From: Phaeotremella fagi
Taxonomy: Eukaryota > Basidiomycota > Tremellomycetes > Tremellales > Phaeotremellaceae
Length of the DNA stretch: 64,000 nucleotides
Assembly (NCBI GenBank): GCA_001599715.1
Contig: BCHU01000019.1
Location: forward strand, 19,170 to 83,169
Direction: 5' to 3'
Part shown: positions 35,910 to 46,776 of the stretch, piece after piece
Numbering within the stretch: the first letter of the stretch is position 1
Layout: every line of letters starts with the position of its first letter
Position numbers and translations under genes: made by a program
The notes under the pieces: generated by a model
Told to the model about the DNA's origin: nothing
Databases searched by the model: none
What the model saw: the letters and a program-made list of their open reading frames with translations, nothing else

Positions 35910-36950
35910 CTACTCGAAAACCATCTTTTCTTTGTCTTTCTCTTTCTTCTTTATCGACCTCGGAACGAAATCCAAACTACTAAGTGTGTCAAAAGCGTTA
36001 CTCAATTCCATGATCTCGTTGGTATCTTTTTCGTCTAGCACTATATCTGAGCGGGGTTCTGGATTCAAATTCTGAATTTCTGTCGTTGTTTCCATCTCTA
36101 TCTCTGATTTTGAATCCAGATTCATAGTCAATTTCTTGGGTCTGATGAGGGATACCCCCAACCCTTCATTTTTAGTTATCAGATTCAATCCGTGATTCGT
36201 GATCGAGAAGAAATATTCTTTAGGGAACTCTGTCGACGCAAATCAGTATTAATCTCTTCAGATAATTTGGTAGAACATCGGACATACTGTGTTTCTCTAT
36301 TAGATGTTGACGTCTTTTACTTGGATTCATGAATTTCTTGGGACATTGATCCGGAGGGAGGAAACATTGGAACTAGGGGTTTCATAATTCAGTTCTTAGT
36401 CATTACGATGAGACGGAGGGTACTTACAATTTTTTCACCTCTACTTTGTCGTTCCCTCATTATCGGATCATGAGTTTCGATAAAATGCTAAATCAATTCA
36501 GCTGTCAGCCTAACCTACCTAAATTGGATAAGTAGAGTGACCCACTAAATCCAACAACCTCTCCTCAGGAAACACTTTCCCACATTCGCGATATCGTCCC
36601 CCTCGTCCTCCTTTACTCCCAGAAGCGAATGAATCAGGTAAACCCACATAATCATTTCCAGCTCCAGTTCCAGTTCCAGTTCTATCCCTAACCCCAAATC
36701 TACAAACGTAATTATGGAATTTTTCTTGATGTCTCTCCAATTCTTTTTCGTTTGTGAAAGTAGTAGGTGGTCGAGTGATATCGTTACATGTTGGTGGGAG
36801 GTTACAGGTGTAGATCGATTCTTCTTCTGTCGGTTGGTGAGTTGGGGCTTTATGATATTTGGGATGGGGGGTTGATGTTTGAGATGTTGTGGAATCTGTT
36901 GATGAAGTGGAGGAGATTGAGGTTGACCTTTGTCTTTTCCTGTATTCCAT
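35910..36950 (-). CDS. C2H2 zinc-finger protein, ZNF511-like
   Basis: Four exons, read downward (36950-36546, 36487-36428, 36372-36288, 36229-35910), give 289 residues. The finger order resembles human ZNF511: a first Cys-x-Cys...His-His unit (YTCNLPPTCND to ERHQEKFH), a second (CRECGK-type to LHFIETHD), the block MRERQSRGEKIFQCFLP, and a third finger ending RRQHLIEKHKFPKEYFF. The C-terminal ~95 residues are charged and unrecognised. The role of ZNF511 proteins is poorly known. The gene is convergent with the photolyase gene, 73 bp apart. Confidence 0.85.
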
Positions 36951-37364
36951 TGGTATATCTGTGTTATGTTGTACTGTGTTTGGTGATCATACAGGTGTTT
37001 ATCGTCATCAATTTGGTTGTTGTCACTGTCAGTGTCAATAGTGGACTACCTCCACAGTAACTTGTTCTACTGCCACACCACTATAACACCGATAATACCG
37101 ATTGGCCAGATAACCGTCTAAGCTGTCTATCACCTATCACTATCTATCCTCACCTTACTCCTTCTTCTTATTCATCTCAATATCTATCTAACATCATCCT
37201 ATCACAACTAATACAACAACACCAGTAAGTCACCCTTCTCTCCCTCTCCATCCACATACCAAATTCATCGGCAAGTTGGTTCAAGTATCATCCACCAGCG
37301 GCGACGGACGACACGTTCACTTGCACTTTCACGTTCATCTACTAACCCCATCGTTTAGACCACA
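36951..37364. other. Divergent intergenic region
   Basis: Promoters of the zinc-finger gene and VMA3. The stretch before VMA3 is C/T-rich and may contain a leader intron (GTAAGT at 37225). No gene seen. Confidence 0.5.
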
Positions 37365-38135
37365 ATGTCATCCCTCGAAGATCTCTGTCCTGTCTACGCA
37401 CCTTTCTTCGGTGCTATGGGCTGTACCGCCGCCATCGTTTTCACTTGTATCGGTGCTGCGTGAGTCAAACTTATTCGAACACATACAACTAGGTCTAACC
37501 CTCGATCGAATTGATAGTTACGGTACCGCTAAATCTGGTGTTGGAATTTCAGCCATGGCAGTTCTAAGACCTGATTTAATGATGAAATGTGTTGTACCAG
37601 TTATCATGGCTGGTATCATTGCTATCGTAAGTTGTATCCTACCTGCAGCAGTGACAGACAAACTTACTCGAATCCAGTACGGTCTCGTCGTATCCGTCTT
37701 AATCTCCGGTGATCGTAAGTTTAATCCCTCAATCACTCGGACAACAACTAACGAAACATCCAGTTGCCTCCCCCATGCCCCTCTACACTGGATTCATCCA
37801 ACTCGGCGCAGGTCTCTCTGTAGGTCTCGCCGGTTTGGCAGCAGGTTTCGCTATCGGTATCGTTGGTGATGCCGGTGTTAGAGGTACTGCTCAACAACCA
37901 AGATTGTTCGTTGGTATGGTGAGTAGATGATTTACTTTCGGTTTGAGATGATAGATGTTGACTGAAACGATGATAGATTCTTATCCTCATTTTCGCCGAA
38001 GTTTTGGGTTTATACGGTTTAATCGTTGCTCTTATCCTCAACACAAACTCCGGTGTCAGTTACACTGTAAGTGCAATCGATTTAATCTACTTCAGGAACT
38101 TCGCTAATGTCTAATAGTGTGCCGCCCCAAAGTAA
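37365..38135 (+). CDS. VMA3: V-type H+-ATPase proteolipid subunit c (Vma3)
   Basis: Six exons (37365-37459, 37518-37626, 37678-37714, 37764-37918, 37977-38066, 38118-38135) give 167 residues with four membrane helices. It forms the rotor ring of the vacuolar proton pump. The N-terminal block [19 protein letters not shown] and the block [20 protein letters not shown] match subunit c rather than c'. The proton-carrying glutamate is E140 in [16 protein letters not shown]. The last exon encodes only CAAPK-stop. Confidence 0.96.
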
Positions 38136-38766
38136 ACTCCTTAATCATAGACAAATCCTACCTCATTCTATCATGATCTCCATGATGGATCTCACTCTCC
38201 CTCCCACCACCCCACCCCACTAATCTTCTATCCACTTTCCTTACCCCTTTAAGTTTAAATCAATAGTAGAATCTTTCTATACCGTTCAAGAAACTAAAAC
38301 GGTTCTTTTTGTCGTAGTCGTAGTCAAAGTCGAGAATGAGAATGAGGATGCAGAAAATGTCAAGTTGGGATTGTGCGGAAGCAGAGCGACTCATAAACAT
38401 CGAATGCAGTACCACAGCTACTCTAATCTGGTAGTATCAGAAGCAACACTGTACTCGTACTCTGTGCAAAAAGCAGATGACAAAGGCTACAGGGATGGAT
38501 ATAAGGTCGAAGGTTCAAGATAGAAATACAACGTTGAATTCATAATCGTTATCAACAAGGTTTCATCCCAAAACTATCTTAAATCCCAAAAATATCCACA
38601 TTAGACTTCTGTCGTGTACAAGTACATCAGAGTAAAACCATATCCATGAAAACATCGTTAAAGGTCGTATTCGAGTACACTCTACAACACCACCGTACCC
38701 AAAATAAATGACTGAACCTAGGAGATATAATGTACGGGTGCAATGTTGAAAACTGATTGAAAGACG
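38136..38766. other. Intergenic downstream of VMA3
   Basis: VMA3 3' region, then AT-rich spacer with the recurrent GTACTCGTAC word (38452). No gene seen. Confidence 0.5.
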
Positions 38767-38965
38767 TTATAGAATGTGTTCAGCATTCAACGAATCTCTC
38801 AATCTCTCGCCATTCGTGATCTGTTTCTACAGACTTGAGTGTTAGCAAAAGGCATTGAGAATGTGAATCGAGGGTGGGACTTACTGGTATAACCAAAGAA
38901 TTACTCGGGGAGATCATTGAGATAAAAAGGAGGGTTAGGGTTGGTATTGAGATTGAGAATTTCAT
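38767..38965 (-). CDS. Possible tiny secreted peptide gene
   Basis: Exon 38965-38885 encodes a good signal peptide (MKFSISIPTLTLLFISMISP, then SNSLVIP). A GTAAGT donor and CTAAC branch point follow. Acceptor 38827 gives exon 38826-38767 and a 46-residue product whose tail reads KQITNGERLRDSLNAEHIL; acceptor 38834 gives a 44-residue product. The tail resembles the TNxxRLxxGL start of basidiomycete secreted proteins and the 153-residue protein at 44782. It is very short and could be a truncated remnant. Confidence 0.35.
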
Positions 38966-39549
38966 TTTGGGGGGGTTGAGATGGATGAACTACAACGCAG
39001 ATGGGGATGATGGTTATATACTTAAGTTAATGCACCAAACATTGTTATGCCGCAACATTCGACTTTGAATTGAATTGAGTTGGAATGAATGGGTAACCCT
39101 GGAAGTTAATTCAATTGGATGTCGTAAAGATGGATATTGTTTGGTTTTCCTAATACTGTACTTACCGTACAGTACTCGTACAGTATTCATCTTTGTTTGG
39201 AGTTGATAAGTAATGCTTTCTACATGTTCTGCATATGTTTAAGAGAGATACTTGTGCAATTTGGAATGCATAGATGGATGTACAGTAAGTCGTAAGCTGG
39301 TCAAATGCAGTGTTCAAACTAAGTATACGAACTGGAACATGCTGTGGCACCTGTTGTGGTGACACGGCTGTACTTACAGTATTTCATCAGCACCAGTGTT
39401 CCAAACTTGATACACATCTACTTGTTTCTTGCACGTCTAGAGGTAAAGAAATATCCATCAACTCGTTTGCATCTTTCAATCAGTATTTACAGTACTCGTA
39501 TAACATCAATCATCTTCCCTACCGAGCCACACAAACCCTTCCTTTCTTG

Positions 39550-40023
39550 CTAGTCTTCGTCTTGGCGTCTATACTCTTTCTCCTCCTCGTTCATTTTCTT
39601 ATAAATCTTTTCACATTCAACAGCCAACCCCTCAGCCATATGCTTAGTCTCCCTCTCACTGAATCGCGTCCAAGGGGTTTCATCTTGCAAACGTATTTCA
39701 GAAGGCTTGAACTGTTTTCGAGGATCGTACATTTCCCACAAAGCACTATAGATCTGTTCTTGGGATATTTGGCCGTTCTCGGTGATCGTATAGCTTGTGC
39801 TGATGAAAAAGTTTTTGGTGATTTCGGCATTTCCTTCAGCTGAGAAATACCAGTCTCTATAACGCGAATTTGGACGAAACTTACTTCTCTCGACGGTGAT
39901 CTTGAAATCTGCTCGATTCGGGTTGGAGGCACAGGCTGTATTTTGTTCGAGACTGGTATTGAACTTCCAAGTGTTGATGTTTGTATTGTAAGCATCTAGG
40001 AGTTCTGATGGTTTGCTTGACAT
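39550..40023 (-). CDS. Orphan alpha-family protein, copy 1
   Basis: A single exon of 157 residues. No known domain, signal peptide or membrane segment. The pattern shared with copy 2 is a beta-rich first half (NTWKF, then FKITVERS), ISQEQIYSALWEMYDPRKQF, then ERETKHMAEGLAVECEKIY. The C-terminal tail is highly charged. The neighbour in the same orientation (40387) is a paralog. Function unknown. Confidence 0.65.
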   Translation of the reverse strand: MSSKPSELLDAYNTNINTWKFNTSLEQNTACASNPNRADFKITVERSKFRPNSRYRDWYFSAEGNAEITKNFFISTSYTITENGQISQEQIYSALWEMYDPRKQFKPSEIRLQDETPWTRFSERETKHMAEGLAVECEKIYKKMNEEEKEYRRQDED

Positions 40024-40386
40024 GGTGGATGTGGATTACCAAATGGTTGATTAAGAATATATTTAGGTGGTTCGTGATAATAGTTGGTTGTTGAAAAGAG
40101 ATAAGTGCAACACTGAGAAATTCGTTCTATATGAGAATGGATGTCTCGCTCTACCTTTGATTTGGTTCAACAAAGGATGCAATAATGACGTCGGATAATC
40201 ATGTCCTATGAGTGTAGTACGAGTACTCGAGTTGACAGTAGTAATGCGGTGTTAGACTTATTGAAGAAGCTTTGAGAATGGCTGAAATCACTAATTTCAT
40301 CGATATTCATTTCAATTTCTGGCGCAGTACTCGAATATTTACATAATTATCTTCCCCGCCTCCTCCCTTCGATAGCCCCCTCTCAC
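40024..40386. other. Intergenic between alpha-family genes
   Basis: Promoter of alpha copy 1. Includes GTACGAGTACTCGAG (40217), a variant of the recurrent GTAC word. No gene seen. Confidence 0.45.
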
Positions 40387-40932
40387 TTATTCCATCAGCT
40401 TATGCAAAACCTTGTCGACTTTGAGTTTAAAAGCTTTAGTCTTACTTCCATCTGTGAAGATTTCCTCACACTCGGGATACAAACCAGAAACAATAGTCTC
40501 GATTTCTCGTTGTTTGAAATCCTCCCAACCTTTCTTCAACTCCTCACTCCATCCTGTACGATCGACAAACTGTCGGGTTGGATCGTACATATCACTTAAA
40601 ACGGTTGTAAGTTGATCCTTGGATATCATCCCCTTCTCAAACACCATTGCCCCCGTACAAGTGAAATGACTCCTGCAGTCCTCTTCGTTTCCTAAAATTG
40701 TGACATTCCATCTTGCTACGTTATGTTTGGGTTGGTCGAACTCGATGACGATTAAAAATCGGCCTCGAGAAGTGTTTTGGGCGGTAGCAGTCTCCCAGTT
40801 GCCAAATTGCCAGCCTGTTAAATTAGAGGCCCAAGCAGTGTAAGAAGGAGCTGATACGTGTAAGAAGAAGCTGGGACAAGTATCCACTTTTCCCACGCTT
40901 AGATAGGGGTAGTAGTTTTCGGTCACACTCAT
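40387..40932 (-). CDS. Orphan alpha-family protein, copy 2
   Basis: A single exon of 181 residues. Aligns by eye with copy 1: NLTGWQFGNWETATAQNTS, a beta-type stretch, GMISKDQLTTVLSDMYDPTRQF, then KQREIETIVSGLYPECEEIF. It is unrecognised and has no signal or membrane segment. Its start lies only 11 bp downstream of the relic frame at 40944-41087, whose promoter is shared with the beta family, so that promoter may now drive this gene. Confidence 0.65.
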   Translation of the reverse strand: MSVTENYYPYLSVGKVDTCPSFFLHVSAPSYTAWASNLTGWQFGNWETATAQNTSRGRFLIVIEFDQPKHNVARWNVTILGNEEDCRSHFTCTGAMVFEKGMISKDQLTTVLSDMYDPTRQFVDRTGWSEELKKGWEDFKQREIETIVSGLYPECEEIFTDGSKTKAFKLKVDKVLHKLME

Positions 40933-40943
40933 ATAGTAGTAGT

Positions 40944-41087
40944 TTAGAATAGCGAATCTAATGCATCCAAGTCATAGTACAATCTAACACAGCCTTTGAT
41001 GGTCGCATTGTATGATTTTAGAATGTTTGATGCATAGAAATAACTCTCGGCTGGAGGCTCGGACTGTTGAGAAGAGGTAGCACTCAT
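40944..41087 (-). pseudogene. Relic with beta-type promoter and first exon start
   Basis: The frame opens with MSATSSQQSEPPAESY, matching the start of both beta genes (MSATSSQQ, MSATSIQQ), and its ~190 bp promoter is an inverted copy of theirs. After ~16 residues the similarity fades and the frame ends after 47 codons without the intron. It may be a chimera joining a beta promoter to an alpha-like sequence (SYNATIKG resembles alpha AYNTNI). Most likely a truncated copy. Confidence 0.5.
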
Positions 41088-41726
41088 GTTCTTCGATTTG
41101 TGAATTGAAATTGATCAAAATTGATAAAAAAAATGGTTTCTTGGTGAGTGGTGGCAAAAAGTAGAGAAAAGAAAAGACAGTTGGAACAATGTTCAGAATT
41201 TTTCCAGCTGAAGACATGGAAGGCAATCAGCCTGACGCTTCCCGACAAGAAAGGATATCATTTGATTGTGGATGACCTCATACATTGAATAAAATGTGCT
41301 AGAAGGTCGTGCTTCTAGCGCATAAATTACATGTCCAAGTCTTCTAGTGCATTATGTTCGAAGACATTATTATGCTTCTAGCGTGTGAATAACAGCTCCA
41401 AGTTTTCTAGTGCAGTATGGTCGAAGACATTGTTGTGCTTCTAGCGCATAAACGACAACAAAAAGTCATCTAATGCAGTACATTCGAAGACCTGTCAAAA
41501 GAATGATAGAATATCAGTCACAAAGTGGTGATTCTAGCACGTTCTTCAAAGTATGAGGTCATCCACAATAGAGTGGTATCCTTTCTTGTTGCAAGCTTGC
41601 CTTCTTTGTCTTCAGCTTAAAAAACTTGGAATACTGTTCCAATTGTCCTTTCTTTTTCCTACTTTTTGCCACCACCCCTCAAGAAACATTTTTTTTATCA
41701 ACCTTACAATTCACAATCAAAACAAC
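41088..41726. promoter_or_regulatory. Head-to-head duplicated promoter
   Basis: The promoter of the relic (41088-41290, minus) and of beta copy 1 (41545-41726, plus) are inverted copies. Both share GAGGTCATCCACA, a TATCCTTTCTTGT word, GTCTTCAGCT, a CTTTCTTTT run, CTTTTTGCCACCAC and TCAAGAAAC just before the ATG. A minisatellite fills the middle. Beta copy 2 carries a third copy of this promoter at 43084-43265. Confidence 0.75.
41310..41494. repeat. 63-bp minisatellite, three copies
   Basis: Units begin at 41310, 41373 and 41436 with TGCTTCTAGCG. Each unit is itself two ~31-bp halves (CTTCTAGCGCATA and CTTCTAGTGCATT). It lies exactly in the centre of the head-to-head promoter pair. Confidence 0.85.
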
Positions 41727-42457
41727 ATGAGTGCTACTTCATCTCAACAACCCAAGCCATTGGCTGAGGATTATATCCAAGTCACCAGTCTTTGTAAACA
41801 TTTTATTCATGAGTATCCAAGAACCGCCAGATTCCCCCTCACCGCAGACATGTTGGATAATAGTTTAGGCGAAGAATGCTATGCCTGTACTCATACAGTA
41901 AGTTCAGTATCTTCCTTTGTGAACATTGCTGAGTTTCCAATTGTCACTAGCGAGGAGCCAAGAAAGATTCTCCCAATAAGAAGGAATGCCATACTGAAAA
42001 GGCAGATCACGAGTATAAAGATGTTAAATTGTTTATCAAGACAGAGATAACTTGCTGTCACGATCACACTCACCCTAGCTCATTCTCTATCAGACATTGT
42101 CCAAACTTCAAACCAACGGGGAATATTAGTTGTCGATCCTTGATTCAATCTCTCTCTAAGACAATGGTAGTCGACGGTTGCGGCGACTCCTCGTGTGATA
42201 GTCTCATGCGATCCATTAGAGCCAAGAAACTTGGTCTTGAAGTCAGCTGCAAATATACCTTGGAGGAAGAAAAGGATAAGCCTATCTACAAACAGTTTTA
42301 CAAAACCAAATTTCACAACACAACAACTGGTCAAGTTCATTCTATCACAGAATTTGAAGAGGGGGCTAAGATCAAAGTAAATCCAATGTGGATGGGGGAG
42401 AGAAACCACTCCATGGAAGGGAAGACTGGTATGTCAATTGATTTGTTAAAGCTCTGA
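41727..42457 (+). CDS. Orphan beta-family protein, copy 1
   Basis: Two exons (41727-41897, 41951-42457) give 225 residues. Cys/His-rich: SLCKHFIHEYPRTARF, CYACTHT, KKECHTEKADHEYKDVKLF, CCHDHTHPSSF, then a C-terminal half with TKFHNTTTGQVHS. The spacing suggests metal binding, but it matches no finger I know. It lacks a signal peptide. Compared with copy 2 the C-terminus is cut short (SIDLLKL-stop against VDLLNAVASDLEP). A GTATGT donor near the end (42429) and a WYxxEGYxK frame at 42686 hint at a longer ancestral gene. Confidence 0.62.
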
Positions 42458-43265
42458 GTACATGTCATGGTAAATTGGTATTGTACATAGTCGATTTTTC
42501 TACCTCCTTAATCTTCATCTTTTTTATATTTCAGTAGCTGGGCCAAGTGAGCACGCATGTATCTATCGTTTTTTTCAACAGCTGAACGTCGGAGCAGATT
42601 CTCACGGACGCCACACCAGTAGAAGTGAGTTAACCTGAGATAATAAGAGGACAAAAAGATGGGTAAGTTAGATTAGGGGAACGCTTTGAAAGGATGGTAC
42701 TTGGGTGAAGGGTACATCAAAGTAGGGGAGGAATTGGAGAAGAAGCAGAGTGACGGGCACGAAGAGGATGAGGCAGAGGATGACTCCGAGTCAGAAACCA
42801 CAGTGAATAAAGGAGTAACAGGTTGGGGGGTATGTAAAGATTCGTACAAGTTTGAAATTAGTGATCAATGATATGAAGAAGTGGAAAGCGTCACTGAACA
42901 TGCCATACTCTCAAACCGCATTCAAACATGAAACTTTATTTTTTGACAACACCAAAATCTTTCAATTCAGTCGATTCCCTTACATCTGTTGGGTTGAAGG
43001 CCATGTCCATGGCATATTTGAAGACTTGTCAAAAGAATGATAAACAGTATGTTACAAATTGGTAATTCTAGCATGTTCTTTAAAGCATGAGGTCATCCAC
43101 ATAGAGTGGTATCCTTTCTTGTTGGACTCTTGTCTTCCATGTCTTCAGCTTAAAAAAATCCAGAATATCACACCAATTGTCTTTTCTTTTCTCAACTTTT
43201 TGCCACCCATCAAGAAACAATTTTATCAATTTTTACCAACCTTACAGAATCAACAATCAAACAAC
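42458..43265. other. Decayed beta-copy 1 tail and beta-copy 2 promoter
   Basis: A frame at 42686-42871 (GWYLGEGYIKVGEELEKKQ, then acidic) matches the tail downstream of the stop in copy 2, so it is probably a lost or unspliced 3' exon. From about 43025 the sequence repeats 41490-41726 (GTCAAAAGAATGATA, then GAGGTCATCCACA), marking the boundary of a ~1.5-kb tandem duplication. Confidence 0.6.
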
Positions 43266-44130
43266 ATGAGTGCTACTTCTATTCAACAGACCAAGTCTCC
43301 CAACGATAACGATAGCTATCTCGAAGTCACAAGTCTTTGTAAACATCATATTCGTGATCATCCACGCACAGCCAGGTTCACCCTCACCGACGACACCTTG
43401 AATGAGACCTGGAAGAGTCTGGGTCCACAGTACTATGCTTGTACTCATACAGTAAGTCAGGATGTTTCATTATCAGACCTGGGAAAAAGCTGAAAACAAC
43501 AATTAGGAAGAAGCGAAGACCAACTCTCCCCATAAAAAGGAGTGCAATACAAAAGAAGAGACTCACGATTATAGAGACATCAAAATGGTTTTAAAATATA
43601 ATTCCACTTGTTGGAACGGTCACACTCATCCAAATGAATTCTCCTATGAACTCTCGTCAAACTTCAGCAAAGCCAGAAATGTTGATCTCAGATTCAAAAT
43701 TGAGGAACTCTGCCATACTTTAATAAACCAAGAATGCAAGGAGTTGGACTGCGAAGCTCCAGTCAAATCCTTGAGAGACAGAAATTGTGGTCTTGAAGTC
43801 GACTTCATTTATGATATCAATCACAGACTCGATTTCAGAGGGGAGGTGTATGAGCCTTTCGGCATCCAATCAAGAAAAATCAAATTTCGAAACTCTAAGA
43901 CTGGTCAAGCTCATCCTGCCACAGGATTCCAGGAGGCGCGTTACTTTGCTGCAAGATATCGGGATACAGTGCGCAGTAACGGTCCACATACAAGATTTCA
44001 AAGGGGAAAGAGCCCCAATGGTGATCAATTTGTTGATCTCCTTAATGCTGTAGCTAGCGATTTGGAGCCAGATCCTGTGTCTCAAGATAGTCGGTATTTG
44101 TATGAAAAAAGACGACAATGGTACGAATAA
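43266..44130 (+). CDS. Orphan beta-family protein, copy 2, with in-frame stop
   Basis: Two exons (43266-43451, 43507-44130) give 269 residues with the same intron place and phase as copy 1. Shared blocks: SLCKHHIRDHPRTARFTL, YYACTHT, HKKECNTKEETHDYRDIK, WNGHTHPNEFSYEL, CGLEVDFIYDI, and TGQAHPATGF. The first stop (TAA, 44128-44130) interrupts a series of WYE-x-x-G motifs; the same frame then stays open for 37 more codons to a TAG at 44242-44244. The longer form was probably the original. Function unknown. Confidence 0.62.
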
Positions 44131-44244
44131 AAAGGTGATTTGAAGACTTGGTACGAAAAGGAAGGTAATCCAAAAGATTGGTACATGAGCGAAGGATACC
44201 TCAAAGAATGGGAGAAAGATCAGCATAAGTACGGATTCAAGTAG
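44131..44244 (+). pseudogene. In-frame extension beyond the stop of beta copy 2
   Basis: Thirty-seven sense codons follow the TAA in the same frame and contain the repeated WYEKEG and WYMSEGYLKEW units, also found in the copy 1 tail (42686). This supports a recent nonsense change or stop-codon readthrough. Confidence 0.6.
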
Positions 44245-44781
44245 TTTTTAACTGAGTGACCAGTTTTTTGTGTATACAGTATAACGATTCGTATAAATCT
44301 GAAATTAGTGATGAATGAAATGAGGAAGTGGAAATCGCCACGAACATGCCACTTCGATCCAATCGATGAGGGAGGTGTTCAGTATTTACAGTGAATGTAA
44401 CTTAACCGTAATGTAATGTGTCCTGAAGCTTTAACTTGACAGGAACCTACGTTCCTCACCTTGGTTCCATTTAAGCAAGGTGGATCCTCAGGTTACGAGA
44501 ACTTACCTCCAAAGTAGAACATGGAACTGACCATCCGATGAGACAAGTTACGAGAGGCAACAATAGTGGCGGAGTACCTTGCTTGGCTCCTCCGTTGTTT
44601 GTTTGCGAGTTAAAAGTGGTTATTTTAAGGATTTCTCAGCGGCGACTCAGAGAGGTACAGTCAAGGGGATGGATAGAGTTAACTTGCACTAACTCGTCGG
44701 CTGAATGTATCTTCCTTCTTTGTTTATCGTTAAAAGCATAATATCTTGAGCGATCACAACCAACCACACCAATCATCGAAC
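44245..44781. other. Intergenic
   Basis: The first ~100 bp match 42838-42900 (end of the tandem duplication: TGAAATTAGTGAT, GAAGTGGAAA, CATGCCA). The rest is spacer before the secreted protein gene; no tRNA or gene seen. Confidence 0.5.
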
Positions 44782-45283
44782 ATGGTATCCTGTTACTATC
44801 ACATCCTCTTCCTGAGCAGTTTATTACTCTCAGTAACAGCTACTGTAAGTTCATTAACAAATCCACCGAAATAAAACTTACCAGACCCCCAAGAAATTCC
44901 AACTAAACAACCCAGACCATCTAACAAAAAAATCGTCCCTCGAGAACCTCTCTCGTAGATCAATAAACACCAACGCCAAAAGGATCCAGCAAGGACTCCC
45001 CCTCCTTCCCCCAAAACCCACACGTCCCAAACATCGTCGAGATGCACCCTCATGTCCAGTCTGTTCAGATCCTTCGTCTTGCGTTAACGGTGCATGCGTC
45101 TGTCCGACCTACGACGCCGATTCCAATCAATACGGTTATAGCTATTTCGCTGATACTACTACCGGTCAATGTAGTTGTCAAACTTTTGGTTATATCCCTG
45201 CTAGTAATGACGATTCAGGTTGTTGTCAGACCGCGAATGGGGTTTTTAATAGTGCTACTGGAGAATGTACGGAACCTGTTTAG
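44782..45283 (+). CDS. Secreted cysteine-rich protein with basidiomycete TNAxR motif
   Basis: Two exons (44782-44844, 44885-45283) give 153 residues. Exon 1 is essentially a signal peptide (FLSSLLLSVTAT). The next segment is basic and carries TNAKRIQQGLPLLPP, a motif I recall as common after the signal peptide in basidiomycete secreted proteins. A dibasic KHRR-DAP site suggests Kex2-type processing, after which comes a domain with about ten cysteines (CPVCSDPSSC, CVCP, CSCQ, CCQ) that may form disulfides. The function is unknown; a cell-surface or effector-type role is only a guess. Confidence 0.8.
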
Positions 45284-45646
45284 GTTTGGAAGGTGGATTT
45301 AGAATTAGACTGGTCTTGGGTCGAATGTAAAAAAGATCAAATCCGTTTCCATTGCCCTGCTCAATGGCAAAAGTACACTTGGCGTTATCAAAATCATAGG
45401 CAGCATCTCCGACTGTAATGTTACTGATTGCAGCCTAGCTTTATTGTACTTCTACTAAACATCAGTCATGGTCTTCTCAGGAAGTCACATTTCCAATCCA
45501 CTCTCGAGATCGAATGACGATTTTGTTTTGTGTTCCCGAATTCAAACAATGCAAATTTCATCACCAAAAACATATACCCAAATTGCATCTTAATTTCTAT
45601 GCTTTTATTCTTCCCATTTATTCTTTTCCGTCAAGCTCCCATTTCC
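45284..45646. other. Intergenic, convergent 3' ends
   Basis: Downstream flanks of the secreted protein gene and ADK1. Nothing notable seen. Confidence 0.5.

Positions 45647-46776
<1,130 letters not shown>

Noticed and set aside
41310..41494. Evenly spaced repeats resembling a CRISPR array.
   Set aside because: The units are contiguous tandem copies without unique spacers, and the genome is eukaryotic.
44400..44530. Possible tRNA in the spacer before the secreted protein gene.
   Set aside because: No B-box or acceptor stem pairing could be found.
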